Notes: generated from the sequence alone by a model not told the origin. Positions 33,266 to 42,008 are shown, counted from the stretch's first letter. The stretch is 64,000 nt of DNA from Natrinema salaciae (GCF_900110865.1 NZ_FOFD01000001.1:310001-374000); one strand, 5' to 3'. Numbers and translations are program-made.

Positions 33266-33622
33266 CTACTCCGCCCTACCGCGCTCGGGCCTACCCGGCC
33301 CTCGCTTGTTGAGGACGGAGCTTCCTGTTTCTGTGTCGGAACTTGCAGGAACAAGTCCCACATCGGTTCCAGACTCCGCAGGCGATTTCCCTTTATAGGC
33401 GGTTCGGAGTGTCCCACTCCTACCGAATCGACACTCGGCCACAACCGACGATGCACGCTTTTTGTCGCGTTTGAACAACGCCGGAAGCGTGGCGAGCATC
33501 TTACTGCCCTCTTCGACTGCCGGGTAGTAAGGATGCCGATTCACACGGAAACAAGACGTGCGGGCGCTGTATCTCCTCCCTGCTCGCTTCGCTCGCTGAG
33601 GAAGGGGGCTTAGCGCCCTCAA
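33266..33622 (-). pseudogene. Probable TnpB (IS200/IS605 family) C-terminal remnant
   Basis: The frame ends with SGTLRTAYKGKSP, then SSDTETGSSVLNKRG and a stop. This resembles the variable tails of haloarchaeal IS1341-type TnpB proteins (ALPVD..., V(E)AGSPVLNE...). The RuvC-like catalytic part and zinc finger are absent. GC content is higher than in the protease genes next to it. A strong hairpin (GGGCGCT/AGCGCCC, about 33566-33620) marks the upstream edge. The call rests on recalled sequence flavour, not on an alignment. Confidence 0.4.
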
Positions 33623-33806
33623 TTACAGCTAAAATCTGTGGGTGGTCGTTAACGCTTCCGCTGTACGGCTGGCGGGTGTTAATGTCGATAAAGACGTTAC
33701 AGATTCCGCTCGTTCCGTCGTGCGCGTAATAGCCGTTCGTACAGCGGAATAAAATCTTCTAGCGAAGCGTAGCCTTCGTAATAATTCTCGTCGTAGTGAG
33801 CCACGA
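33620..33806 (-). pseudogene. Frameshifted gene scrap at the right end of the insertion
   Basis: Two minus-strand frames look protein-like: YYEGYASLEDFIPLYERLL (stop at 33697) and, shifted, TNGYYAHDGTSGICNVFIDI continuing NTRQPYSGSV. Joined across a shift near 33745 they would give one continuous chain. The upstream part is cut off at the hydrolase junction. The family is not recognised. Confidence 0.3.
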
Positions 33807-34192
33807 AACGAGACGTTCGGCGAGTATCGGGCTATAGTTGACCACGACGGGGACTGGACCTTCGATACCGGGGAACGAATCGACCAACGGTTTTTCGACG
33901 ACCTCGAGCAGTACCCGTTCGCGGATGTCGCGGAATCGCTCGAGATCCCGGTCGCGATCTTTCACGGCGGCGACGACGAGGTCGTCGATCCGGCCGATAG
34001 CTTCGCCGCCGCCGGGCGACTCGAGACCGACGTCTGCCTCGAGCGGTTCGCCGGGGAAGGTCACCGGTTCTCGCGGGCGGGCGAGGATCGATTGCTCGAC
34101 CGGCTGTTCGGCTGGCTCGAGTGGGTAGAGCAGCGTCCCTAACGCGGCTCAGCGGGCGTTCCGAACCGGCGTCCGGGAGGCGATCGGGGACC

Positions 34193-34393
34193 TCACGGTC
34201 TCGTACCGCTGCCAGCGCCCCGGTGTCCCTCGAGCGGCGACATCGCGACGTAGAGCGCCAAGAAGATCAGGACGACGTTCACCGTCGCGACGAGCCCGCC
34301 CAGTCCGGATCGGGTCAGCCCGAAGACGATCGTCGGAACGGCGGCGAGCAATCCCACCGCGACTGCGGCTCTTGGCGTAAGCGTCTCGAACAT
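34193..34393 (-). CDS. Small two-helix protein, probable ba3-oxidase accessory subunit
   Basis: A 66-residue protein with two membrane helices (about 10-26 and 32-52) and a short basic tail. The pattern LTPRAAVAVGLLAAVPTIVFGLTRSGLGG matches small proteins called cytochrome-ba3 oxidase subunit in haloarchaea. It lies 126 bp downstream of cbaC on the same strand. The role is inferred from the resemblance and the location. Confidence 0.65.
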   Translation of the reverse strand: MFETLTPRAAVAVGLLAAVPTIVFGLTRSGLGGLVATVNVVLIFLALYVAMSPLEGHRGAGSGTRP

Positions 34394-34519
34394 CGTGTGG
34401 ACCGTCCATCGAAGCCGCCTTTAATGGGCCACACTGTTCCAGCCGAGACGCTCACGGTGGGGGCGTCGGAATCGGCGTCTCGACGGGGTTCCCGGTATCG
34501 GCTGAACGGGCGCAGGATG

Positions 34520-34717
34520 TCAATCTGACTCCGAGGGATCGCCACCGAGCGGTCGAATCGCCCAGACGAGGAGCGCGACGATGGCGAGGAAGCCGATCAG
34601 CGCCGTCTCGAGCGGTGAAATACCGATCCCGAAGAACGCGAGGACCGTGCGTCCCTCGACGAGGATCACGAGGGTCAGTGCGACGAGGATCAGTAATTTA
34701 GCGGGGGAAGTATGCAT
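34520..34717 (-). CDS. cbaC: CbaC-like small membrane subunit of ba3 oxidase
   Basis: A 65-residue protein with two membrane helices (LLILVALTLVILVEGRTVLAFFGI and ALIGFLAIVALLVWAI) and an acidic tail, matching haloarchaeal CbaC. ATG 34717 overlaps the stop of the subunit I gene by one base, giving coupled translation. It probably stabilises the oxidase complex. Confidence 0.78.
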   Translation of the reverse strand: MHTSPAKLLILVALTLVILVEGRTVLAFFGIGISPLETALIGFLAIVALLVWAIRPLGGDPSESD

Positions 34718-36474
34718 CAGGTGACTAGCGCTCCGACGTACTCTAGTCCGAACTGGAGGTACATGACGGCTTCGCTGGAGACGGGAAACGCCCTGATGTC
34801 CTGGCCGAAGAGTCCACTCTGGCGCACGATGGCGACCAACGGAAGCGCGTAGGCGAGAACGAGCAGCACGAACGCGATCCCGAACCACAGCGCCAGGTTG
34901 TCCAGAACGCGGGGCGAGTCCTCCGGCCCGGACAGTGCCGGTGGGATCGTCCCGTCGACGATCGGCTCGCTGTCGTTGTTGAACACCGTCAGGAGCATGA
35001 GAGCGAGAAAGAGCATCGCGGAGAGAAACAGCAGGGTGCCGCCGAGCGCGAGCTGGGCGTTGAGTTCGCCCATCGAGCCGACGCCGACGTTGTAGTCGAA
35101 GCCCTGGTACTGCGGCTCCGCCGTCCGGCGCGGGACGCCGACGAGCCCCGCTCGATACATCGAGTTCGTCATGAACACGATGCCGACGAACCAGAGTACG
35201 ACCTGAAAGAGGGCGACCTCCCGGCCGACGAGCCGGTTCCCGGTCAGTTGTGGGACGAGCCAGTACGCTCCGGCCATGAGCGTCAACGCGGTCGCGGTCC
35301 CCACCTGTGTGTGAATGTGTCCGGGAATCCACAGCGCGTTGTGGACGAGATAGTTGATGTTCATCCCCGCGTTGACGATGCCAGTAAAGCCGCCGAACGC
35401 GAAGACCGCTCCGGCCAGCGCCATCCCGGTAAACGCCGGGTTCCGCCACGGGAGCGCTCGGAGCCAGGCGAACGTCCCTTCGCCCCCGCGCTGGCGGGCC
35501 CCGTGTTCCATACTGGCGACGACGGTAAAGGCGGTCAACAGGCTCGGCAACAGCAGGAACATCGTGTTGGTCATCGCGATGAACTTGAACCCTTCTGCGA
35601 TGCCCGGGTCCATGTACTGGTGGTGGATCCCGACCGGCGTCGAGAGCAACACGAACAGGATGAACACGACCCGCGCGAGCGGATCGCTGAACAGTCGCCC
35701 GCCCGAGAGCTTCGGTAACACGTTGTACCACAGCAGGTACGCCGGCAGCAACCAGAAGTACACGACCATGTGGCCGAAAAACCAGAACAGCGTTCGCGTC
35801 AACAGGGGATTGACGCTCTCGATCATCTCGAGCGACCACGGCAGGAGAAACACCAGAATGGCGGTCGCGATGCCGATCGTGCCGAGATACCACATGATCA
35901 TCGTAGTCAACACCATGAACGTCGGGAGCGGGATCCGCTCGTCGGGGTGGTCGTCCTTCCAGGCCCACCACGTGCGGAACCAGTCGAATCCGGCGAGCCA
36001 CGTCCCGACGACGAACACGGTCAGTCCCGCATAGAAAAGCGGGTGAGCCTGCAGCGGCGCGTAGAACGTAAAGAGCACGTCCGAACTCAGCTCCGAGCCG
36101 AGCACCACCGGGGGCTCCTCGAGGAATCCGGCGAGGATCGCGATCCCCGTGACCAGCGATCCGATCGACATCAGGCCGTACCAGAGCCAACTGAATCGTC
36201 GGTCGACTGGACCCCGCTCGAGGCTGTCCGTTACCGCCCACTGGTAGAGCCCGACGAGAAAGAAGATGGTGAACGCGATGACGAGGAAGACGCCGTGGCC
36301 GGTCAGGACGGTGTAGTACTCCGCCGACTCGAGAAAGCGGAAGATGTCCGTCCGGTGGAATGCCTGAATGAGCCCGAAGAGCGCGCCGATCCCGAACGCG
36401 ATAAACGAGTTCAGGAAGGCGGCCCGAACGAGACGCGCCTCGGCGGGATACCGATCGACGAACAGGGTGGTCAT
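34717..36474 (-). CDS. cbaA: ba3-type cytochrome oxidase subunit I
   Basis: A 585-residue protein with about 13 helices; the catalytic heme-copper subunit that reduces O2 to water while pumping protons. Heme and copper ligands are visible: HGVFLVIAFTIFF (low-spin heme His), GHMVVYFWLLPAY (CuB His cross-linked to Tyr), TPVGIHHQYMDPG (two CuB His) and HIHTQVGTATALTLMAG (heme His). No HxxxE-type D-channel motif is evident, as expected for B-type oxidases. It sits between the subunit II gene, which it overlaps by 4 bp, and cbaC. Confidence 0.92.
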   Translation of the reverse strand: MTTLFVDRYPAEARLVRAAFLNSFIAFGIGALFGLIQAFHRTDIFRFLESAEYYTVLTGHGVFLVIAFTIFFLVGLYQWAVTDSLERGPVDRRFSWLWYGLMSIGSLVTGIAILAGFLEEPPVVLGSELSSDVLFTFYAPLQAHPLFYAGLTVFVVGTWLAGFDWFRTWWAWKDDHPDERIPLPTFMVLTTMIMWYLGTIGIATAILVFLLPWSLEMIESVNPLLTRTLFWFFGHMVVYFWLLPAYLLWYNVLPKLSGGRLFSDPLARVVFILFVLLSTPVGIHHQYMDPGIAEGFKFIAMTNTMFLLLPSLLTAFTVVASMEHGARQRGGEGTFAWLRALPWRNPAFTGMALAGAVFAFGGFTGIVNAGMNINYLVHNALWIPGHIHTQVGTATALTLMAGAYWLVPQLTGNRLVGREVALFQVVLWFVGIVFMTNSMYRAGLVGVPRRTAEPQYQGFDYNVGVGSMGELNAQLALGGTLLFLSAMLFLALMLLTVFNNDSEPIVDGTIPPALSGPEDSPRVLDNLALWFGIAFVLLVLAYALPLVAIVRQSGLFGQDIRAFPVSSEAVMYLQFGLEYVGALVT

Positions 36475-37271
36475 GTATCCGCCCCTCCGTCCGTCCCGTT
36501 GGTCTCGTTGCTCACCACTTCCACCGATCCCGTCTCCTCCTCGTCGTCGACGGAGACCGACCAGTCGTGCTCGCCCTCGCCGAGTTGGGCGCTATCGACG
36601 GTGAACGTGACGTTCTGGGTTCCCTCGCCGTCGACTGTGACCTCCCGCTGGAACGTTTCGGTTCCGATCTCGGCGTCGACCGTGGTCTCGAGCGGCTCGA
36701 GTTGGCCGTTCTCGACCGTCGCGGTGAGTTCGATCGTGTCGTCCGGCGCGACGGTGTCCTGTGACTCGACGGAGAGGTCTGTCAGGTCGAACTCGTCCTC
36801 GGGCTGGACGACGATCAGCCCCTCCATCTCGTGGTGGCTGACGCCGCAGTACTCGTGGCAGATGAGGCCGTACTCGCCGGAATCGTCGAATTCGACGGTC
36901 ATCTCGGAGATCTGCCCCGGAATGGCCATCGCGTTGAGGTTCGTACCGGGGACGTAGAAGCCGTGAACGACGTCCCGGCTCGTCACGTGGAACGTGATCT
37001 CGTTGTTCGCCGGGATTTCGATCGGATCGGGTTGGAAGATGAACGTCTGGGCGACGACGTACACCGCGTACTCGTCTTCACCGATCTGTTCGACTCGTGG
37101 CTCGCCGAACTGTTCGTCGTCGTTGAGTTCGTTCGGCGCGATCGTCTCCTCTTCGTTACCGATCATCGTGATCCCGAGCCCGACCGACCCGTACGTGATC
37201 GTCACGATGAAGCCGACGATCAGCACCATCGATCCCACGATCCAGAGCTTCTCGTACGTGTGAATCCTCAT
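36471..37271 (-). CDS. cbaB: ba3-type cytochrome oxidase subunit II with extra C-terminal domain
   Basis: A 266-residue protein. One membrane anchor spans 9-29. The cupredoxin domain carries the CuA site: His103, then CHEYCGVSHHEM with Cys138, Glu140, Cys142, His146 and Met149. It accepts electrons from halocyanin-type donors. After the CuA domain ends (about 158), 100 further residues form a beta-rich Ig/CARDB-like module (VESQDTVAPDDTIELTATVENGQ) not found in Thermus-type ba3 subunit II. ATG 37271 is chosen because it precedes the anchor; the longer frame adds unlike residues. Overlaps cbaD and cbaA by 4 bp each. Confidence 0.9.
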   Translation of the reverse strand: MRIHTYEKLWIVGSMVLIVGFIVTITYGSVGLGITMIGNEEETIAPNELNDDEQFGEPRVEQIGEDEYAVYVVAQTFIFQPDPIEIPANNEITFHVTSRDVVHGFYVPGTNLNAMAIPGQISEMTVEFDDSGEYGLICHEYCGVSHHEMEGLIVVQPEDEFDLTDLSVESQDTVAPDDTIELTATVENGQLEPLETTVDAEIGTETFQREVTVDGEGTQNVTFTVDSAQLGEGEHDWSVSVDDEEETGSVEVVSNETNGTDGGADT

Positions 37272-37447
37272 CCGGCCATCACTGACACAATCGTGCCAAA
37301 GACCGTCAGGTCGTTTCCGACGAACTCGACGAAGTACGTAAACAGCCACATGAGAGTGAGAGCCAGGAAGTACAGCGCGACCAGCGCGAGTGTCCCCCAG
37401 GGGTCGTACTCGTCGTGACTGATCTCTCGCGAGACCTGAGAATCCAT
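37268..37447 (-). CDS. cbaD: CbaD small subunit of ba3 oxidase (59 aa)
   Basis: A 59-residue protein with an acidic N-terminus (SHDEYDPWGTLAL) and one long membrane helix (about 18-40), as in CbaD. First gene of the oxidase operon; a TATA-like ATTATTTC about 30 nt before ATG 37447 suggests a leaderless message. Confidence 0.78.
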   Translation of the reverse strand: MDSQVSREISHDEYDPWGTLALVALYFLALTLMWLFTYFVEFVGNDLTVFGTIVSVMAG

Positions 37448-37647
37448 ATCGGAGTTGCCACTACAAGCAAAGAAATAATGGCTACAGAGTGTTTGCACGG
37501 GAAATACCGACTTGGCCACCGAAAGAATAGATTACCGTCCTGTGAACTCCGCCAGGTGGTCGAGCCCGGCACGCCGTCGTCGGCGCTTCCCTCGGCTGAG
37601 CGACGACCGCGTTTTCTCGTTCGGAAAAATCGGACTGCTTTTCATAG

Positions 37648-37653
37648 TTATAC
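37648..37653 (+). promoter_or_regulatory. TATA box for the HTH regulator gene
   Basis: TTATAC lies 21-26 nt before GTG 37674, so the message would be leaderless. This spacing decides the GTG start. Confidence 0.6.
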
Positions 37654-37673
37654 CGGAACGAACTGCTATACCA

Positions 37674-38021
37674 GTGAGTGAGGATACCGACCTGTCGACA
37701 CTGCTCGAGGTTCTCGACGACGAGTACGCACGGGATATCCTCACCCACACGAGCGTCGAACCCATGTCTGCCAGTACACTGAGCGAACGGTGTGATGCGT
37801 CCCTCCCGACGATCTACCGGCGGCTCGACCGGCTCGAGGAGTGTCGTCTCGTCACCGAAGAGACGGAACTCGCACCGGACGGCAACCACTACAGCGTCTA
37901 CAGCGCGAACCTCGACCGGCTCGAACTCTCGCTGGAGGACGGCTCGTTCTCGCTCGAGTTATCGTATCGCGAAGAAGACGTCGCCGACAAGTTCACCCGT
38001 ATGTGGGAGGGACTGCGATGA
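37674..38021 (+). CDS. ArsR-like winged-helix regulator
   Basis: A 115-residue protein from GTG 37674 (chosen by the TATA spacing; longer frames read through the promoter). The winged helix covers about 8-75: LLEVLDDEYARDILTH, then the recognition helix in SERCDASLPTIYRRLDRLEE. It probably binds near its own start and may control the divergent ba3 oxidase operon (226 bp between the gene starts). Overlaps the following membrane protein gene by 4 bp. Confidence 0.82.
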   Translation: MSEDTDLSTLLEVLDDEYARDILTHTSVEPMSASTLSERCDASLPTIYRRLDRLEECRLVTEETELAPDGNHYSVYSANLDRLELSLEDGSFSLELSYREEDVADKFTRMWEGLR

Positions 38022-38329
38022 GCCGAAACGTCGTCCGGATAGACGAGGCGACGTTGTTCGAACTGGTGACAGTCGCGAGCCTCTTTCTCGTCGCGCTCTT
38101 CGGGACACTCATCGCCTACCAGGCCTATCGGGGCTACCGTCGCAACGGTGCGACGTCGATGCTCTATCTCGCCATCGGTCTCCTCCTGTTGACGCTGTTT
38201 CCGTTCCTGATTAACGTCGTCATGGCGACGCTCGTCAGTTCGGACCGGATCGTCATCGCACTGCTGGAGAACGTGAGCCGACTGCTCGGGCTGGTCGCGA
38301 TCACGTACTCGTTGTACGGTCGTCATTGA
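38018..38329 (+). CDS. DUF7521-type three-helix membrane protein
   Basis: A 103-residue protein with three membrane helices (about 11-33, 43-66, 74-98) and a conserved YQAYRGYRRN loop, as in the haloarchaeal DUF7521 family that is commonly paired with ArsR-type HTH genes. ATG 38018 overlaps the regulator stop (ATGA). It may be a membrane sensor for the regulator (inference). Confidence 0.75.
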   Translation: MSRNVVRIDEATLFELVTVASLFLVALFGTLIAYQAYRGYRRNGATSMLYLAIGLLLLTLFPFLINVVMATLVSSDRIVIALLENVSRLLGLVAITYSLYGRH

Positions 38330-38666
38330 TCGAGAATCGGATCTACCGACCGTGTCGGGCCGAAGCGATCCCAGGATCACCGTCGCGCTGGCAACGAGAG
38401 GGCCGGTCGACGCGGAACGTCCCCGCGGAGGGGCGGTTCGCGGGAACGCGTGGGGCAGGCGTCGCGACCCTGGGATGATCGGATGCGGGGAAGCACGGGG
38501 GATCGCTGAAGGCGGACGGGGATAGCCTCTCGTCCCCCGTTCGATTCGTATCGGTGCTTCGTATTAGTGGTACGAGCGCGTTTTCTGGACCGGAAAATAC
38601 GGCAATACCTGCGGCTGCCGGCCGTCGGTCCGCAGGGTTCTTCGAACTCGCCGCCGTAGGGCCGCC
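38330..38666. other. Intergenic region, no gene recognised
   Basis: 337 bp before the stress-protein gene. GC-rich with no convincing coding frame or RNA. A mildly AT-rich patch (TCGTATTAGTGG, near 38560) could be promoter material. Confidence 0.4.
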
Positions 38667-39050
38667 ATGCAGTATCTCGTGGGAACCGACTCCGTCCACA
38701 CGACGGCGGCGATCTGTGATTATCTGGCCGATCGGGTAACGCCCGACGACACCGTGACCGCGATCGGCGTGTCACCGTCCGACGATCCGACGGCACGTCG
38801 CGATCGCGAGGAAGCGCTGAACGTCGCACCGGTCAGGCTCGCGACCGCGGGCGACGTGAAGACGGCGCGTCGATCGGGTGCCCCCGCCGAGACCCTGCTC
38901 GAGGCGGCGGACGAGGTCGACGCCGACGAGATCGTCGTCGGAACGCACGGCGGCGATCCCGAGGCGACGCGCGAACTCGGCTCGACAGCGCGACGCCTTC
39001 TCGGCGACGCGAGCCGGCCGGTCGTCGTCGTTCCGATCCCCGAACTCTAA
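38667..39050 (+). CDS. Universal stress protein (UspA family)
   Basis: A 127-residue alpha/beta protein. Strand 1 (MQYLVGTDS), VTAIGVSP and the C-terminal ATP-site pattern IVVGTHGGDPEATRELGSTARRLLGDASRPVVVVP (G-2x-G-9x-G type) mark the USP fold. It is likely a nucleotide-binding stress protein of the cytosol. Monocistronic. Confidence 0.83.
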   Translation: MQYLVGTDSVHTTAAICDYLADRVTPDDTVTAIGVSPSDDPTARRDREEALNVAPVRLATAGDVKTARRSGAPAETLLEAADEVDADEIVVGTHGGDPEATRELGSTARRLLGDASRPVVVVPIPEL

Positions 39051-39235
39051 CGGTTCGAACAGCACGTCCCGGCCGAGCCGGCGGCGTCCCGTGATCGACG
39101 TCGGAACGGTGAACGGTTGTACTGACCCGTGCGTCGCCGGGAGCGATCTGCGGTCGGTCGGACGGCGACGGGTGCGGGAGAACAGGAGAGAGAAAGCGGC
39201 CGGTTGCCACCCCGCCACTGCGCGGGACGGCCGTT

Positions 39236-40024
39236 CTAGAACGGGAACAGCGAGTCGGCCTCGAGGTCGCGTTCGATGAGTTCGATCTCGTGACCGTCCT
39301 GATCTTTCGTAAAGGCGTACATGTCGTCGCAGCTCTCGGGATCACGATAGTCGGCGGCCTCCCGCTCCATGAGTCGGTCCCAGTCCGCTTCGAGGTCGTC
39401 GATACGGACACAGAGGTGCCCCCAGGCGTCGCCTAGCTCGTAGCTCCGGCCGTCGTAGTTGTAGGTGAGTTCGACGGACATCGCTTCGTCGGCGGCGTCC
39501 GTGGGTTCGACGAAGTAGTTCGCGAAGGTGTCGGCCTCCCAGCGGCCGACCTCGTCGTACTCGAACTTACGCGTCCAGAAGCCGAGCGCCTCGTCGGCGT
39601 CCTCGACGCGGATCATCGTGTGATCGAGCGACCAGCGTGCGCCGGTCTCGCGCTGGACGATCTCGATCTCGTGGCCGTCGGGATCTTTGACGAACGCGTA
39701 GCGGCCGCCACAGGATTCGGGGTCGCGGTAGTCGTCGACGCCCTCGTCCATGAGCTGCTGGTAGTAGTCCTCGAGTTCGCCCTCGGGGACGCGGACGGCG
39801 ATGTGGCCCCAGGCGTCGCCCACGTCGGGCTCCTCGCCCTCGTTGTGGGTGATCTCGAGCATCGCCCCGTCCTCGTGCATCTCCTCGGGCCCGAGATAGA
39901 CGATGGTGAACCCGTCGCCCTCGTAGCGATCTTTTTCTTCGTACTCGAGGTGGGTCCGATACCAGTCGAGCGATTCCTCGAGGTCGGCGACGCGGATCAT
40001 CGTGTGGTCGAGCGTTCCGTCCAT
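39236..40024 (-). CDS. Tandem VOC (glyoxalase-fold) protein
   Basis: A 262-residue protein made of two related VOC halves: LDHTMIRVADLEESLDWYR (about 4-22) with VKDPDGHEIEIVQ, and again LDHTMIRVEDADEALGFW with TKDQDGHEIELIE. Each half keeps the N-terminal His and C-terminal Glu used as metal ligands in glyoxalase I. The best guess is a lactoylglutathione-lyase-like enzyme. ATG 40024 is chosen; CATATTTTTGCC just upstream on the minus strand fits a leaderless promoter. Confidence 0.83.
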   Translation of the reverse strand: MDGTLDHTMIRVADLEESLDWYRTHLEYEEKDRYEGDGFTIVYLGPEEMHEDGAMLEITHNEGEEPDVGDAWGHIAVRVPEGELEDYYQQLMDEGVDDYRDPESCGGRYAFVKDPDGHEIEIVQRETGARWSLDHTMIRVEDADEALGFWTRKFEYDEVGRWEADTFANYFVEPTDAADEAMSVELTYNYDGRSYELGDAWGHLCVRIDDLEADWDRLMEREAADYRDPESCDDMYAFTKDQDGHEIELIERDLEADSLFPF

Positions 40025-40072
40025 ACGCAATCTCTGTCTTGCGGACGGCAAAAATATGGCGGAGACGGCGGT

Positions 40073-41788
40073 CTAGTCGAGGTCTTCCGGGGTGGATCCG
40101 GGTTCGGCCTCGGGCCCTCGACCGGTGCGGTCGACGTCGGCTGAGGAGGCTCTGGGAGCGATGCCTTTGCGCTGTGCGTCGATCTCCGAGAGCCCGTAGA
40201 CGAGTCCGACCAGCAGGACGACGCCGAGGGGGAGGAAGACCATCCACGGAACACCGAAGAAACCGTAGAGCGCGTAACAGACGACCACGACGAACAGGAC
40301 GGTTCCGGCGTAGTAGAGCTGCGTGCGGATGTGATCGATGAGGTCTGCACCGGTGAACGTCGCCGAGAGGACCGAGGTATCGGAGATCGGTGACGAGTGG
40401 TCCCCGAAGATCGCGCCCGAGAACACTGCGCCGACCATCACCGGCATGAGTTCGAACGTGCCGGTGAGTTCGTAGGCGACCCGGATCGAGATCGGCGTCA
40501 CGATACCCATCGTCGCCCACGACGAGCCCATGGTGAACGCGACGAACGCGGACACGAGCAACACGACGATCGGGAGGACGGCCGGCGAGACGACCCCTTC
40601 CGCGATGCCGGCGACGTAGTTGCCAGTGCCGAGCTCCTCCGCGACCGCACTGATCGACCAGGCGAGGACCAGGATCGTCACCGCGGTCAGCATCAGGGAG
40701 AAGCCATCGAGAATCGTGTCGACACTGTCTCCGAGGTCGAAGAGATCGTAGGCCAGTCCGATGAGGATCAGGGTCGCGACCATCGCGAACGAGCCCCAGA
40801 CGAGCGCGGCCGCGAAGTCGCCCGCGCCGACGACGTCGACCAGCACCTGGACGACGCCGTCGTTTCCGATGGCGGTCTCGAGCGACGTCGTCGCACCCGC
40901 CTCAGCCTGCTGGTCGAGCCACGACTGATAGCCGGTCCAGAACGCCCCGGAGAGCGTGACCGCGATCAGCACGACGATCGGTGCGAAGAACGTCCGGAGC
41001 ATCGGTCGGTCCTCGATCGGCGCGCCCAGATCCTTCTCGACTTCCTGGAGGGGCTGTGCCTCGTCGCGGTTTACCTTCCCAGTCTGCCACGATCGGTGTT
41101 CAGCGTCGAGCATTTCCCCGTAGTCGCGCTGTGAGAGGACGATAACGCCCACCATGACGATCGCGAGTAGGGAGTACGTGTTGAACGGAATCGAACTAAC
41201 GAACGTCTCGAACACACCCGGCGTGTCAGCCGCGGTGACAGCGTAGTCGTCGCTCTCGACGAGGGCAGTGTATCCGTCGTCGATCATCGAGAGCTGGAAC
41301 GCGACCCAGCTCGAGAGCCCGATCGTCGCAACGGGCGCGGCCGTTGAGTCGACGATGTAGGACAGCTTTTCGCGAGAGATGTGCAGCTGATCCGAGATCT
41401 CGCGCATCGTACTGCCGACGATCGCCGTGTTGGCATAATCGTCGAAAAACAGGAGGATTCCCAGTATCCACGTCGCCGCGCCGGCATTTCGCTGGGTCTC
41501 GAGCCTGCTGGTCGCCCAGTTCCGGACGGCGCTCGCACCGCCGAGTCGCCAGATCAGTGCCACACCCGATCCGAGCAGCAGGGTGAAAACCAGGATATTC
41601 GCGTGGAACACGTCCGCGATGGCTCCAGTGATCCACTCGAACGTTTGTCCGATGCCGATGCTTCCGGTAGCGATGACTCCGCCCGACCAGATCCCGAGGA
41701 ACAGCGACAGGATCGGTCGCCGCGTCCAGATCGCGAGGACGATCGCGAGCAGCGGCGGAGCCAGCGAGAGTGCGCCGAATTCAGCCAT
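40073..41788 (-). CDS. NhaC-family Na+/H+ antiporter
   Basis: A 571-residue protein with about 11-12 helices, of the NhaC family. Typical features are the SLFLGIWSGG region near the start, FFDDYANTAIVGSTMREISD (about 120-140) and the second-half repeat GSSWATMGIVTPI with FGDHSSPISDTSVLSA (acidic and polar residues of the transport site). It expels Na+ in exchange for H+ and complements the Mrp system. The last 25 residues are a polar acidic tail. Confidence 0.88.
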   Translation of the reverse strand: MAEFGALSLAPPLLAIVLAIWTRRPILSLFLGIWSGGVIATGSIGIGQTFEWITGAIADVFHANILVFTLLLGSGVALIWRLGGASAVRNWATSRLETQRNAGAATWILGILLFFDDYANTAIVGSTMREISDQLHISREKLSYIVDSTAAPVATIGLSSWVAFQLSMIDDGYTALVESDDYAVTAADTPGVFETFVSSIPFNTYSLLAIVMVGVIVLSQRDYGEMLDAEHRSWQTGKVNRDEAQPLQEVEKDLGAPIEDRPMLRTFFAPIVVLIAVTLSGAFWTGYQSWLDQQAEAGATTSLETAIGNDGVVQVLVDVVGAGDFAAALVWGSFAMVATLILIGLAYDLFDLGDSVDTILDGFSLMLTAVTILVLAWSISAVAEELGTGNYVAGIAEGVVSPAVLPIVVLLVSAFVAFTMGSSWATMGIVTPISIRVAYELTGTFELMPVMVGAVFSGAIFGDHSSPISDTSVLSATFTGADLIDHIRTQLYYAGTVLFVVVVCYALYGFFGVPWMVFLPLGVVLLVGLVYGLSEIDAQRKGIAPRASSADVDRTGRGPEAEPGSTPEDLD

Positions 41789-42008
41789 ACCTACCTAGTC
41801 TTCGGGCTGTCGTATATTCTTCGCCATTCCGATACGAATACTGTCAAATCAAACATTTTAGACTGAGTGAATGTCGGAGAAAGAGCACCTCGGACGCCAT
41901 CTACTCTACCATTCGACACAACTATGGGTATTTTATATTATTCATGGCCGAATAATTTCGCAGACCGAGCGCGGTGACGGATACGTGTGGGCAACGGGGC
42001 CGAACCGG

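Larger units (their letters stand above)
31571..33806. mobile_element. Foreign AT-rich insertion (about 2.2 kb) within the hydrolase gene
   Basis: The borders are inferred from where the hydrolase frame is lost (after 31570) and regained (about 33807). The segment is visibly richer in A and T than either flank and uses AT-rich codons. It carries a Tat-exported protease gene, a decayed paralogue, a probable TnpB tail and a frameshifted scrap, all on the minus strand, with no intact transposase or integrase. No clear target duplication or terminal repeat is seen. It looks like a fragment of plasmid or provirus DNA that has since decayed. Confidence 0.7.
31148..34142 (+). pseudogene. Alpha/beta-hydrolase gene split by an inserted segment
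   Basis: The 5' part (31148 to about 31570; an inner ATG at 31172 is also plausible) encodes a serine hydrolase of the dienelactone/esterase type: WLVCCHGLRSDKSGSYE, RFDARGCGESDGEF, nucleophile elbow GLSFGGK and ATLAPVT. There the frame enters foreign AT-rich DNA and stops at 31609. The missing 3' part resumes about 33807 in frame: NETFGEYRAIVDHDGDW, then FHGGDDEVVDPAD (acid residue) and GEGHRF (catalytic His), ending at TAA 34140-34142. Joining APVT to (Y)NETFGEYR restores a normal chain of about 250 residues. The catalytic Asp and His are separated from the Ser, so the gene should be inactive. Confidence 0.85.

Noticed and set aside
31555-33815. Target-site duplication or terminal inverted repeats at the insertion borders
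   Set aside because: Comparing both junctions by eye gave no matching direct or inverted repeat, so no defined transposon ends are claimed.
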